In this document: positions 7,132 to 13,290 of the stretch, in pieces
How the letters are laid out: every line of letters starts with the position of its first letter
Position numbering within the stretch: position 1 is the stretch's first letter
Assembly: GCA_934167435.1 (NCBI GenBank)
Contig: CAKPKZ010000032.1
Location: forward strand, 1-13,290
Length of the DNA stretch: 13,290 bases
Source of the DNA: an uncultured Clostridia bacterium
GTDB taxonomy: Bacteria; Bacillota; Clostridia; TANB77; CAG-508
Reading direction: 5' to 3'
Program-made: the position numbers and the translations under genes
Notes under the pieces: model-generated
Database searches by the model: none
Told to the model about the DNA's origin: nothing
What the model saw: only the letters and a program-made list of their open reading frames with translations

Positions 7132-7593
7132 TTATTTACTTACTTTAAAATCATATGCATTTGCAAAATCTGCATTTGCTTTAATATTTAATGTAGATGT
7201 TCCGCCTTCAGGTATTGTTCCTAAATATCCCTTCACCTCTGATAATGTATCTCCTGATTTATTTATTAATGTCAATTTTATAAATTCTTCTCCTAAAATT
7301 TTATTAGTTGTATTTTTTACAGTTGCCTGTAAATATGATTCTCCATCTTTTTCTATTAATACTACATTACTTATCTCTAAGCCATCTATTGTTTTTGTTT
7401 GTGCTAAATTATTACTTTTGTTTATTTTAGTTCCATCTTCTTGTACACTCACAAATTCTTGATTTGATGTTATGTTTTTATCGTTTATTGTATTTACATT
7501 TTTATTTTTATTCTTTTTTATAAATAATATTCCCGTAGTAATTATCATGATAATTATTATTATTGCTACTACTTTAATTTCTTTTTTAGTCAT
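7132..7593 (-). CDS. Small membrane-anchored protein with FxLYD-like beta domain
   Basis: This is a 153-residue protein. After MTKKEIK, residues 8-25 are an Ile-rich membrane anchor followed by a basic stretch (KKNKNKN), so the rest is expected outside the cell. Residues 31-66 are a polar linker. Residues 70-152 form a compact beta-rich region (DGLEISNVVLIEKDG...LQATVKNTTNK...IKLTLINKSGDTLSEVKGYLGTIPEGGTSTLNI). This is the pattern of small immunoglobulin-like FxLYD-type domains found on many Firmicute surface proteins; the assignment is by eye. It begins 21 nt after the pilin-like gene, with AAGGTG upstream, and is the last gene before a strong terminator. It is therefore almost certainly co-expressed with the pilin-like protein and might accompany it at the surface. 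The function is unknown. Confidence 0.88.
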   Translation of the reverse strand: MTKKEIKVVAIIIIIMIITTGILFIKKNKNKNVNTINDKNITSNQEFVSVQEDGTKINKSNNLAQTKTIDGLEISNVVLIEKDGESYLQATVKNTTNKILGEEFIKLTLINKSGDTLSEVKGYLGTIPEGGTSTLNIKANADFANAYDFKVSK

Positions 7594-7614
7594 TTTTTCA
7601 CCTTCTCCTATTTT

Positions 7615-9618
7615 TTAATTATGTGCTGTTCCTGAATTACTATGTGCACAATAGTAATGCGACCTAGCACATGAATGAGAACACACCACTGCATGTGTAT
7701 ATGAGTATCCATGAGAACACTTAACAATATTGTAATAGTGTGCAGTAGTATAACCATGAGAACATGGGACTACATGAGCTGAGGAATATCCGTGTGAACA
7801 GTTTGTTGTTACTGTATGTGCTTCCATCTCTCCGTGTTCGCATGGATGTTTTGGACAATTTTCTAAAGGTTTATTACAAACAGTACATATCTGTCCTACA
7901 GTTCCACCACATTTTTCACAAACAGTTGCACCTATATCAGCCAACTCTCCACAAGACAAGCACCCCTCAGTCGCACGAGTTATACTATTTCCCCCAACAC
8001 ATCTTACTGAAGTTCCTCCACTACATTGAGAATAATTATTACAGTATGATCTTGATCCTGAATTACAAGTATAAGCTGAGCTACAATAACTTGTTCTTCC
8101 TGAACATTGTGTTTTTCCCACTTGTGTCTCGCATGTTGTTTCTACTTGTCCATCACTTACTTCTACATAATAATTGTAATCTGTATAATTTGAAAGACCT
8201 GTAGCTTGTAATGTTGCTGCTGTTCCTGAAGCTATTGCTTCTGAAGTTGCTTTTAAGCTATATGTTGGTGTACTTCCTGTTACTTGTGCCATATACAATT
8301 TATATGTTAGTGCATCTCCTTCATTGTCTCTTGCTAATGCAGATATAGTTAAACTTGAACTTGTTTTTGAACTTATACTTACACTTTCAATTGTTGGTCC
8401 AGTATTACTTATTGTTACTGCAATTGTATCTATGCATTCATTTCCTGCCTTATCTATTGCTTTTACGTATATTGTGTATTCTCCTACTGTACAATTTGAG
8501 AATGTATTGCTTGACTGATATGTATTTCCATCCTTACTATATTCGTACCTTAATATTCCAGCTATGTCAGCTGCTGCATCTTCACTTGCTGTATCTTCTG
8601 CATTTGCAGTTACTGTTATTGTTGCTCCATCTACGTTACTGTCTTTTGATACAAATACTGGTTTTTCATTATCTACATTCTGCACATTATATGTTGTTAA
8701 TTTATATGCATTTGTATCATCATAATATCTTGCTAACACTGCAATATTACTTGTTACTTCTACTGATACAGTGTTTTCTGTTACTGTTGTCCAGCCCTCA
8801 TCTGTTTCTTTTTTATATTGTTTTTTTAATTCTGATTCTTCATACTGTATTGTTACTACTACTGGGCCTGTTTCTATTCCATTTTTTGTACCTACACTTT
8901 CAGTATTTCTTGCTGTTGTTGGATTTGCATGCATGCTTATTGAACTTTCTACTATACTCACATTTACATCCAAAGTAGTAGATTTTTGTTTTCCTTTATC
9001 TGTTATTGCTGTAAATGTATATTCTCCATTTGTATCTAGTTCAAATATTACTCCTTCTTCAACATAATCTGTAGTTTCTCCATTTGATGCTTGTATTTTT
9101 TCTACTTTTCCTTTTCTTACTGTAGCTACTACTTTTACTTTTATCTTTTCGCCACTTTCTCCTGTTAAAGGAATTATAGTTGCCGTTATTTCTGGAAATG
9201 GATCTCCTGTATTTTTACCAGCTTCTTCTATTATAATTTGTCCTTTTTCACTTATTGAAAATACTATTTTATAATTATCTTTTGTAATTATTTCTATCTT
9301 ACCTTCATTTTCTTCTATACTTGCAATCCAATCCTCCTTTTTTAATTCATTAATAAAATTATTTTTTTCTTCATCTGTAAGTTGTCCTGTTTTTCCCTCT
9401 ATTGCTCTTTGCATATTCAGCTCAGAAAATTTTAATTTTAGCTTTTCTTTGTAACCTGCTATTATATTATCTTCTTTTGCCTGATTTGCTTTTGCTATTA
9501 TTCCATTTTCTCCTGTTAATGTTGCAATTGTTACACCCGCTAGTATTAGCAAAACTACTATGGTTATTACTAGTGCAATTAGTGTAATTCCTGATTTTTG
9601 TTTTAAACTACTCTTCAT
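7615..9618 (-). CDS. Pilin-like surface protein with Ig-like domains and Cys/His-rich C-terminus
   Basis: The N-terminus is a class III (prepilin-type) signal: MKSSLKQKSG, then ITLIALVITIVVLLILAG and a long helix to about residue 70. Cleavage after Gly10 would leave Ile1. Position 5 of the mature protein is Ala, not the usual Glu, and the +1 residue is Ile rather than Phe. Residues about 140-225, 230-315, 318-405 and 408-495 look like four beta-sandwich modules (the third contains IYVKAIDKAGNE, typical of bacterial Ig-like repeats; the fourth is fibronectin III-like). Residues 496-667 are Cys/His-rich: spaced single Cys to 540, CxxC pairs at 553/556, 567/570 and 578/581, then six CxH-H motifs from 593. 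AAGGGGG precedes the ATG by 5 nt. Expression probably depends on the promoter at 9870-9898 and a leader containing a terminator. At 667 residues it is far longer than a major pilin and may be a tip or adhesive subunit. Function is inferred. Confidence 0.93.
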   Translation of the reverse strand: MKSSLKQKSGITLIALVITIVVLLILAGVTIATLTGENGIIAKANQAKEDNIIAGYKEKLKLKFSELNMQRAIEGKTGQLTDEEKNNFINELKKEDWIASIEENEGKIEIITKDNYKIVFSISEKGQIIIEEAGKNTGDPFPEITATIIPLTGESGEKIKVKVVATVRKGKVEKIQASNGETTDYVEEGVIFELDTNGEYTFTAITDKGKQKSTTLDVNVSIVESSISMHANPTTARNTESVGTKNGIETGPVVVTIQYEESELKKQYKKETDEGWTTVTENTVSVEVTSNIAVLARYYDDTNAYKLTTYNVQNVDNEKPVFVSKDSNVDGATITVTANAEDTASEDAAADIAGILRYEYSKDGNTYQSSNTFSNCTVGEYTIYVKAIDKAGNECIDTIAVTISNTGPTIESVSISSKTSSSLTISALARDNEGDALTYKLYMAQVTGSTPTYSLKATSEAIASGTAATLQATGLSNYTDYNYYVEVSDGQVETTCETQVGKTQCSGRTSYCSSAYTCNSGSRSYCNNYSQCSGGTSVRCVGGNSITRATEGCLSCGELADIGATVCEKCGGTVGQICTVCNKPLENCPKHPCEHGEMEAHTVTTNCSHGYSSAHVVPCSHGYTTAHYYNIVKCSHGYSYTHAVVCSHSCARSHYYCAHSNSGTAHN
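7621..7842 (-). repeat. Six tandem CxH(x5)H motifs at the C-terminus of the pilin-like protein
   Basis: Residues C593/H595/H601, C607/H609/H615, C619/H621/H627, C634/H636/H642, C646/H648/H654 and C657/H659/H666 repeat the pattern Cys-x-His-x5-His (x6 in the last), with Cys spacing 14, 12, 15, 12 and 11. Three central copies read CSHGY. The regular ligands suggest metal binding, but no known family is recognised. Confidence 0.88.
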
Positions 9619-9683
9619 TTTATCCCCCTTAAATTTTATATTTTATAGTAAATTTAAACTAATTATCTAGATTTTAAGGTCAC

Positions 9684-9735
9684 AAAAAAGATAGCCTTAA
9701 AACGCACTTTTAGCACGCTTTAAAACTATCTTTTT
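9684..9735 (-). terminator. Intrinsic terminator inside the pilin leader
   Basis: The perfect outer stem AAAAAGATAG (9735-9726) with CTATCTTTTT (9694-9685) is extended by ten further pairs including three wobbles (9725-9716 with 9704-9695) and a possible three-pair tip with loop TAAAA at 9712-9708. Six U residues follow. It lies 65 nt before the pilin-like start codon, so it must be bypassed for expression. Confidence 0.85.
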
Positions 9736-9765
9736 GTTTGGCAAATAAACTGCACCCTTTATTTA

Positions 9766-9825
9766 CTAAAGTGTAGCTCTCTCTCTCTCTCTCTCTACAG
9801 CCATGTGGCTTTTACCATTTGCCAT
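9766..9825 (-). CDS. Possible 19-codon leader peptide containing (Glu-Arg)3
   Basis: ATG at 9825-9823 with AAAGGA 9 nt upstream; peptide MANGKSHMAVERERERATL, stop TAG at 9768-9766. The alternating Glu-Arg comes from the (AG)10 tract. The start codon lies in the 5' strand of the leader's enclosing helix, and the stop is 30 nt before the terminator. A frame of this length arises easily by chance. The ribosome binding site, position and terminator context make a leader peptide plausible but unproven. Confidence 0.4.
   Translation of the reverse strand: MANGKSHMAVERERERATL
9777..9796 (-). repeat. (AG)10 dinucleotide microsatellite (CT on the plus strand)
   Basis: Twenty uninterrupted bases of alternating C and T on the plus strand, in the transcribed leader of the pilin-like gene and within the small upstream ORF. 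Such tracts are prone to slippage and are classic phase-variation elements in other bacteria. No other comparable dinucleotide tract was seen in the window. Confidence 0.95.
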
Positions 9826-9869
9826 TTTTATCATTCCTTTTCATTAGTTTTTATTTTACCTATTAATTT

Positions 9870-9898
9870 ATATTAGCACATTATTTTACTTTTTTCAA
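9870..9898 (-). promoter_or_regulatory. Sigma-A-type promoter for the pilin-like operon leader
   Basis: Minus strand: TTGAAA (9898-9893), 17-nt spacer, TAATAT (9875-9870); predicted start near 9863, leaving a leader of about 245 nt. No equally good promoter is seen between the leader terminator and the ATG. Confidence 0.65.
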
Positions 9899-9909
9899 TA
9901 ATTTTCGGC

Positions 9910-9940
9910 AAATGTAATATATTTGTAATATTTTACATTT
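9910..9940. repeat. AT-rich inverted repeat upstream of the pilin promoter
   Basis: AAATGTAA (9910-9917) and TTACATTT (9933-9940) form an 8-bp perfect inverted repeat ending 12 bases upstream of the -35 box and 34 bases after the SleB-like stop codon. There is no U tract, so it is a poor terminator; it could be a regulator-binding site. The AT-rich composition makes chance likely. Confidence 0.35.
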
Positions 9941-9974
9941 TAGTATATTTTGTGTCTATATAATTTTCCTCATA

Positions 9975-10676
9975 CTACTTACAAAATCTATGTTTTCCTA
10001 TTGTTACTGTTAATGGTCTTGACCATATCCATTTGTTTGTTGCTGTTGCTGGATTAAAATAATATATTGCTCCATAACTTGGATCCCATCCATTTAAAGC
10101 ATCTTGAGCCGCTTTTTTTGCAGTTGAATCTGGTGTCATGTTTATTTGTCCATCGCTTACCGCATCAAATGCTCCTCCTTGATATATTACCCCTGCTATT
10201 GTATTAGGGAAAGAACTACTTTTTACTCTATTTAGCACCACAGCGCCTACCGCTACTTGTCCTGCATATGGCTCTCCTCTTGATTCTCCATATATAATTC
10301 TACTTAATAAATTAATATTAGAATTATTAGAAGAAGTACTTGATGTACTACCACTTGAACTATTAATTCCCATTGCTTTTAATGTAGCAGGTCCTGCTAT
10401 GCCATCTGCTGTTAATCCATTTTTTCTTTGAAAGTATTTAACAGCTGCAACAGTTTTACTACCATATATTCCATCAACACTGCCACTATAATATCCCCAT
10501 CTTTTTAGCTTTGTTTGTATTTGAGTTACTTCATTACTTCTAGAACCATATTTAGACAAAGCCTCTACGGAATAATTATTATAAACAATATATGCTGTAA
10601 CACCAACCAAAAAGGCTGTAACAACCAATAAAAAAATTATAAACTTCTTATTTAATTTATTAAAATTTTTAAACAT
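9975..10676 (-). CDS. sleB: SleB-like spore cortex-lytic / cell wall hydrolase with peptidoglycan-binding domain
   Basis: SleB-family enzymes cleave peptidoglycan glycan strands (lytic transglycosylase activity), with cortex degradation at germination as the known role. The chosen ATG (10676) gives 233 residues and has AGGTGG 8 nt upstream; a GTG at 10688 precedes that site and is rejected. Residues about 12-33 are a hydrophobic signal or anchor. Residues 43-104 form a PG_binding_1 domain (VTQIQTKLKRWGYYSGSVDGIYG...VAAVKYFQRKNGLTADGIAGPAT). A Ser/Asn-rich linker spans 105-120. Residues 121-233 form the Hydrolase_2 catalytic domain with IIYGESRGEPYAGQVAVGAVVLNRV; Glu131 matches the catalytic glutamate of SleB. 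It follows holA by 62 nt, and no clear promoter was found. A vegetative wall-hydrolase role cannot be excluded. Confidence 0.92.
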   Translation of the reverse strand: MFKNFNKLNKKFIIFLLVVTAFLVGVTAYIVYNNYSVEALSKYGSRSNEVTQIQTKLKRWGYYSGSVDGIYGSKTVAAVKYFQRKNGLTADGIAGPATLKAMGINSSSGSTSSTSSNNSNINLLSRIIYGESRGEPYAGQVAVGAVVLNRVKSSSFPNTIAGVIYQGGAFDAVSDGQINMTPDSTAKKAAQDALNGWDPSYGAIYYFNPATATNKWIWSRPLTVTIGKHRFCK

Positions 10677-10689
10677 AATAAAAACCACC

Positions 10690-10719
10690 TATTGATATTT
10701 TTTATTATTTTTATCAATA
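10690..10719. repeat. Inverted repeat abutting the sleB-like ribosome binding site
   Basis: TATTGATA (10690-10697) and TATCAATA (10712-10719), 8 bp perfect with a 14-nt AT-only spacer. On the minus strand the hairpin's 3' base is the first base of the AGGTGG ribosome binding site. It could modulate translation or be an operator; it lacks features of a terminator. It is weak and may be chance. Confidence 0.3.
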
Positions 10720-10738
10720 AATGGTTTATTTATACATA

Positions 10739-11773
10739 TTATGAACAATATGTACACAAAATAGCTTCTAAACCTACTTGTAAATCTATTAATCCGTTTT
10801 TGTAATTGTAGTCTAGGTCTATTAATTCTTGTAAGATTTTTCTTAATTCTTTTTGATTAAAACACCTTGACTGGCTTTTATATTTATTAACCAAAAACAT
10901 CTGATTAGGTTTTAAACTTAAACTGGTTGCTATGTCTTTATTATTTTTCATTGCAACTTGAACAAAATACAACTTTTTAAAATGGTTATATAAAGTTATT
11001 AATATTTTTTGTAAAGGTTCTTTTGCGTATAATAAATTTTGTAAAACTTGCATTGCATTAGAAATATCCTTTTTTCCTAAAGAATCTGTTAAGTCAAAAA
11101 TTACACTTTCTAATTTTTTTATAGAAAGCAAATCTATATCATTTTTTGTAATAGTACCATTTTCTCCAACATATTCTATAAGTTTTCTAATCTCATTTAT
11201 TAAATCCTGCATGTTTGTACCACAACATTCAATAAAATAACGTAATGTTGCCCCATCAATTGCAACTTTGTAAGCATTACAAATAGATTTTATTCTTTTC
11301 TCAATTTGTATAGGTTTTTGAAAATCAAATTTGCAAACAATACCATTTTTATCTATCGTATTTAATAAATCTTGTTTATCTGCCTCTTCCTCTACAAAAA
11401 CCAAAACCACAGTTTCGTTTATAATTTTTATATTTTCTTTTATATAATTATTTAATTTTTCTTTTATATTTGAGATATCTGTGTCTTTTCTTTTACCTTC
11501 CTTTTTAAATAGTCCTGTATTTCTTGCTATAATAAGTTTTTTTTCATATCCAAAAGCTGGTGTTTCTATATCACTTATTATTTGTGAAACATTAGTATTA
11601 TCTATTAAAATATAATTTATTCCTTTAACAGCTGTTCCAAACATTTTTTTAATTTTATTAAGATTAGACTCTAATAAAAATAATTCTTCACCATACAATA
11701 AATATAAACTTGATAATTGTCCATTTTTTAACTGTGTTTCTAAATCCTCTATTGATATCACTACTTTTTTCAC
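10739..11773 (-). CDS. holA: DNA polymerase III delta subunit
   Basis: Delta is the subunit of the clamp loader that opens the beta sliding clamp. It has 344 residues, the usual length. The N-terminal AAA+-like fold carries the family signature SSLYLLYGEELFLLES (21-36) without a functional Walker A, as expected for delta. Later segments also fit (PAFGYEKKLIIARN, IVCKFDFQKP, CGTNMQDLINEIRKLIEYVGE, IFDLTDSLGKKDISNAMQVLQNLL), ending in the C-terminal collar helices. The start is a GTG placed 3 nt after the stop of the upstream gene; the AGGA there is too close for a normal Shine-Dalgarno, so translation probably depends on coupling. An overlapping ATG at 11775 runs at once into TGA and is not used. 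Confidence 0.95.
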   Translation of the reverse strand: MKKVVISIEDLETQLKNGQLSSLYLLYGEELFLLESNLNKIKKMFGTAVKGINYILIDNTNVSQIISDIETPAFGYEKKLIIARNTGLFKKEGKRKDTDISNIKEKLNNYIKENIKIINETVVLVFVEEEADKQDLLNTIDKNGIVCKFDFQKPIQIEKRIKSICNAYKVAIDGATLRYFIECCGTNMQDLINEIRKLIEYVGENGTITKNDIDLLSIKKLESVIFDLTDSLGKKDISNAMQVLQNLLYAKEPLQKILITLYNHFKKLYFVQVAMKNNKDIATSLSLKPNQMFLVNKYKSQSRCFNQKELRKILQELIDLDYNYKNGLIDLQVGLEAILCTYCS

Positions 11774-11776
11774 ATC

Positions 11777-13290
11777 CTATTTATCTAATATAATTCTAAA
11801 TATCTCCGCTACACTCCATGCTTGAGCTATGGCACCTTTTGGTAAATATGGTTTTTGTGAATCATATATTTCTGCTATACTTCCAACACAACCTCTTTGA
11901 TTTATTTCATCTGTAAATGTTTCTATAATTTCAGTTCTAAAAGATAACAGTTTTTCTTCTAATTCTTTTTTGTCTTTTTTATTTTTAGTATTTTTTAACA
12001 TATTTTTTAAACAATTATAATATAATCCCAAAAGCCATGTCCATGTAATTCCTTGGTGATAGCTTGTATCTCTTTTTTGGCAATCTCCTTCATACACATC
12101 CACATATCCATCTTCGCCTTTTGCTAATGTTTTTAATCCGTAATTATTTAATAATTTTTTTTCAACAATATTTAATATATTTTTAGCTTCTTCTGAATTA
12201 GTGTCTATTACTTGATAAGTTAAACTCATACTAAACAATTGATTTGGTCTTATTTTTTTGTCACCTAAAACATCAAATAAACATTTTCTTCTCTTATTAT
12301 AAAATTTTTTATTAAATGATATTTGCGTCTTTTTAGCTAAATCTTTATATTGTTTTGCTTTTTCTTTATTTTCAAATTTATTTGCTAAATCATACATTAT
12401 CATTAATGCATTGTACCACAAACTATTTATTTCAACTGCCTTTCCATTTCTTGGTGTAACAGCAATGTTATTGTATTTAGCGTCCATCCATGTGTTTTGT
12501 GTGTTTTCGGTTCCAGATACAATTAAATTATCTTTATCTAAGTAAATATTATTGTCATCTATGTTTATTCCATTTATATAATTTTCTATTATATTTTTCA
12601 ACTTGTAATATAATTTATTCTTTACAAATTCTTCGTCTTGAGTATATTTAAGGTATTTATAGACTTGTTCAAATAATAATAGTGAACTATCAACACTATT
12701 ATATAATGGTCTGTTGTCAAATCCAGAGTATCCATTTGGAACTAGTCCAAATTTTATATCTCTTGTCATTGTTAATAAAACCTCTTTTGCAAGTTCAAAT
12801 CTTTTATTTACTAATAATAAACCTTCAAAAGAAATTAGACTATCTCTTCCCCAGTCTAAAAACCAAGGATATCCTGCAATAATTGTATGTAACCCAAATG
12901 TTGGCCTATAAACAACAAAATTGTCTGCTGCAATTAGCATATTTTTTATTAAACTATCTTTATCTAGTTCTTCTTGTGTTTTGTTAGCTTTCCTATTATC
13001 AATTAAAAGAGATTTATTAAATATTTTGTTTAATCTTACTATTTCTTCGCTTATTAAATCTTTTACATTTAATTCGTCTATATTTTCTTCGAAAGAACAA
13101 ATAAAAGAAATTTCCTTTTCCTCATTTGGTTGTATTTCTATTTCAAATATTCCTGGCACTGCATGATTTTCTTCAGGATAAAATCCCCTTTTTTGTTCTT
13201 CTATATAAAACATGTTGTAAAATGTATCTTTTATATGTTTGTTATATACACCTTCAGATGTCTTCATGTATATTGGGTAAGATACATTAT
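11777..13290 (-). CDS. Glycogen debranching enzyme / amylo-alpha-1,6-glucosidase, 5' end missing
   Basis: The frame is open to the right edge, with seven codons upstream of the first ATG (13267), so the N-terminus is outside the window and that ATG is internal. About 150 residues are probably missing. Numbering from that ATG: residues 1-65 are the end of the bacterial GDE N-terminal domain (QKRGFYPEENHAVPGIFEIEI). Residues 105-496 form the GDE_C (alpha/alpha)6 domain: PWFLDWGRDSLISFEG (Asp138, Asp142), NTWMDAKYN (Asp262), GKAVEINSLWYNAL, VYEGDCQKRDTSYHQGITWTWL (Asp395, Asp400, His404) and GAIAQAWSVAEIFR near the end. These match amylo-alpha-1,6-glucosidase-type enzymes that hydrolyse alpha-1,6 branches of glycogen or dextrins in the cytoplasm. 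It precedes holA by 3 nt in a likely operon. No other glycogen genes are seen. Confidence 0.92.
   Translation of the reverse strand, partial: NVSYPIYMKTSEGVYNKHIKDTFYNMFYIEEQKRGFYPEENHAVPGIFEIEIQPNEEKEISFICSFEENIDELNVKDLISEEIVRLNKIFNKSLLIDNRKANKTQEELDKDSLIKNMLIAADNFVVYRPTFGLHTIIAGYPWFLDWGRDSLISFEGLLLVNKRFELAKEVLLTMTRDIKFGLVPNGYSGFDNRPLYNSVDSSLLLFEQVYKYLKYTQDEEFVKNKLYYKLKNIIENYINGINIDDNNIYLDKDNLIVSGTENTQNTWMDAKYNNIAVTPRNGKAVEINSLWYNALMIMYDLANKFENKEKAKQYKDLAKKTQISFNKKFYNKRRKCLFDVLGDKKIRPNQLFSMSLTYQVIDTNSEEAKNILNIVEKKLLNNYGLKTLAKGEDGYVDVYEGDCQKRDTSYHQGITWTWLLGLYYNCLKNMLKNTKNKKDKKELEEKLLSFRTEIIETFTDEINQRGCVGSIAEIYDSQKPYLPKGAIAQAWSVAEIFRIILDK

Larger units (their letters stand above)
9684..9863 (-). 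promoter_or_regulatory. Structured 5' leader of the pilin-like gene (attenuator candidate)
   Basis: Transcript from about 9863 to the terminator at 9684, roughly 180 nt. Pairings visible on the minus strand: TGGCAAAT (9824-9817) with ATTTGCCA (9746-9739), enclosing AGCC-ACAT-GGCT (9810-9799), GTAG (9798-9795) with CTAC (9776-9773) around the AG tract, and CTTTA-GTAAA-TAAAG (9771-9757). The enclosing helix covers the start codon of the small upstream ORF. Together with the terminator before the coding region this is the architecture of a riboswitch or leader-peptide attenuator. It matches no riboswitch class I could recall. It could instead be a stand-alone small RNA. Confidence 0.55.

Noticed and set aside
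7621..8133. Multihaem cytochrome-type C-terminus
   Set aside because: The Cys/His-rich tail contains no CXXCH motif, so covalent c-type haem attachment is not supported.
8355..8978. Long plus-strand open frame (207 codons) opposite the pilin-like gene
   Set aside because: It is a Leu-rich shadow of the Thr/Val/Ser-rich minus-strand gene, without ribosome binding site or recognisable domain. The other plus-strand frames (294-527, 780-977, 2165-2458, 2690-2968, 5040-5420, 7764-8204, 8324-8518, 8771-9067, 12682-13166) fail for the same reason.
9739..9836. c-di-GMP riboswitch (class I or II) upstream of the pilin-like gene
   Set aside because: It was suspected because clostridial pilin genes use these. 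The stretch has GGCAAA and AAAGCCACA, reminiscent of class I, but lacks the GGACGCAAAGC core and the 3' tetraloop-receptor half, and no class II core was found.
10674..10688. GTG start at 10688 for the SleB-like gene
   Set aside because: AGGTGG overlaps that position and is spaced 8 nt from the ATG at 10676, so the shorter form is preferred.
1..13290. Mobile element, tRNA or rRNA gene
   Set aside because: No transposase, integrase, terminal inverted repeats, target-site duplications or tRNA/rRNA-like sequence were noticed on either strand by eye.

Overview
The window is about 13.3 kb of very AT-rich DNA. Every gene I can support lies on the minus strand, so transcription runs from high to low coordinates. 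Low GC, strong GGAGG-type ribosome binding sites, sigma-A-like promoters, a germination protease (gpr) and a SleB-type spore cortex hydrolase point to a spore-forming, Gram-positive member of the Clostridia. The species cannot be named from this sequence.

Layout in transcription order. (1) 13290-10739: a glycogen debranching enzyme cut by the window edge, then holA (DNA polymerase III delta), 3 nt apart. (2) 10676-9975: a SleB-like cell-wall hydrolase. (3) 9974-9619: a 356-bp gap holding a sigma-A-like promoter and a long structured leader. The leader carries a 19-codon upstream ORF with an (AG)10 tract and a strong intrinsic terminator placed before the next coding region. (4) 9618-7132: a 667-residue pilin-like surface protein with a Cys/His-rich C-terminus, and a small membrane-anchored protein, closed by a good terminator. 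(5) 7018-5732: an unrecognised protein of five 71-75-residue repeats that look like tandem helix-turn-helix units. (6) 5668-3336: yqeG, a prepilin peptidase and an aminopeptidase P, tightly spaced behind a strong promoter. (7) 3243-1186: efp, a coiled-coil/zinc-ribbon protein and gpr, closed by a terminator. (8) 1092-1: an unrecognised membrane-anchored protein that continues past the window.

How the parts fit: the prepilin peptidase is the obvious candidate to process the pilin-like protein nearby, although no pilus ATPase or platform protein is present here. gpr and the SleB-like enzyme would act at spore germination. yqeG, efp, pepP, holA and the debranching enzyme are housekeeping.

Most worth a second look: the pilin leader, where the AG repeat number sets the upstream ORF's frame and one frame runs into the terminator loop; the tandem-HTH repeat protein with two adjacent hypervariable residues in each putative recognition helix; and the six CxH-H motifs ending the pilin-like protein.
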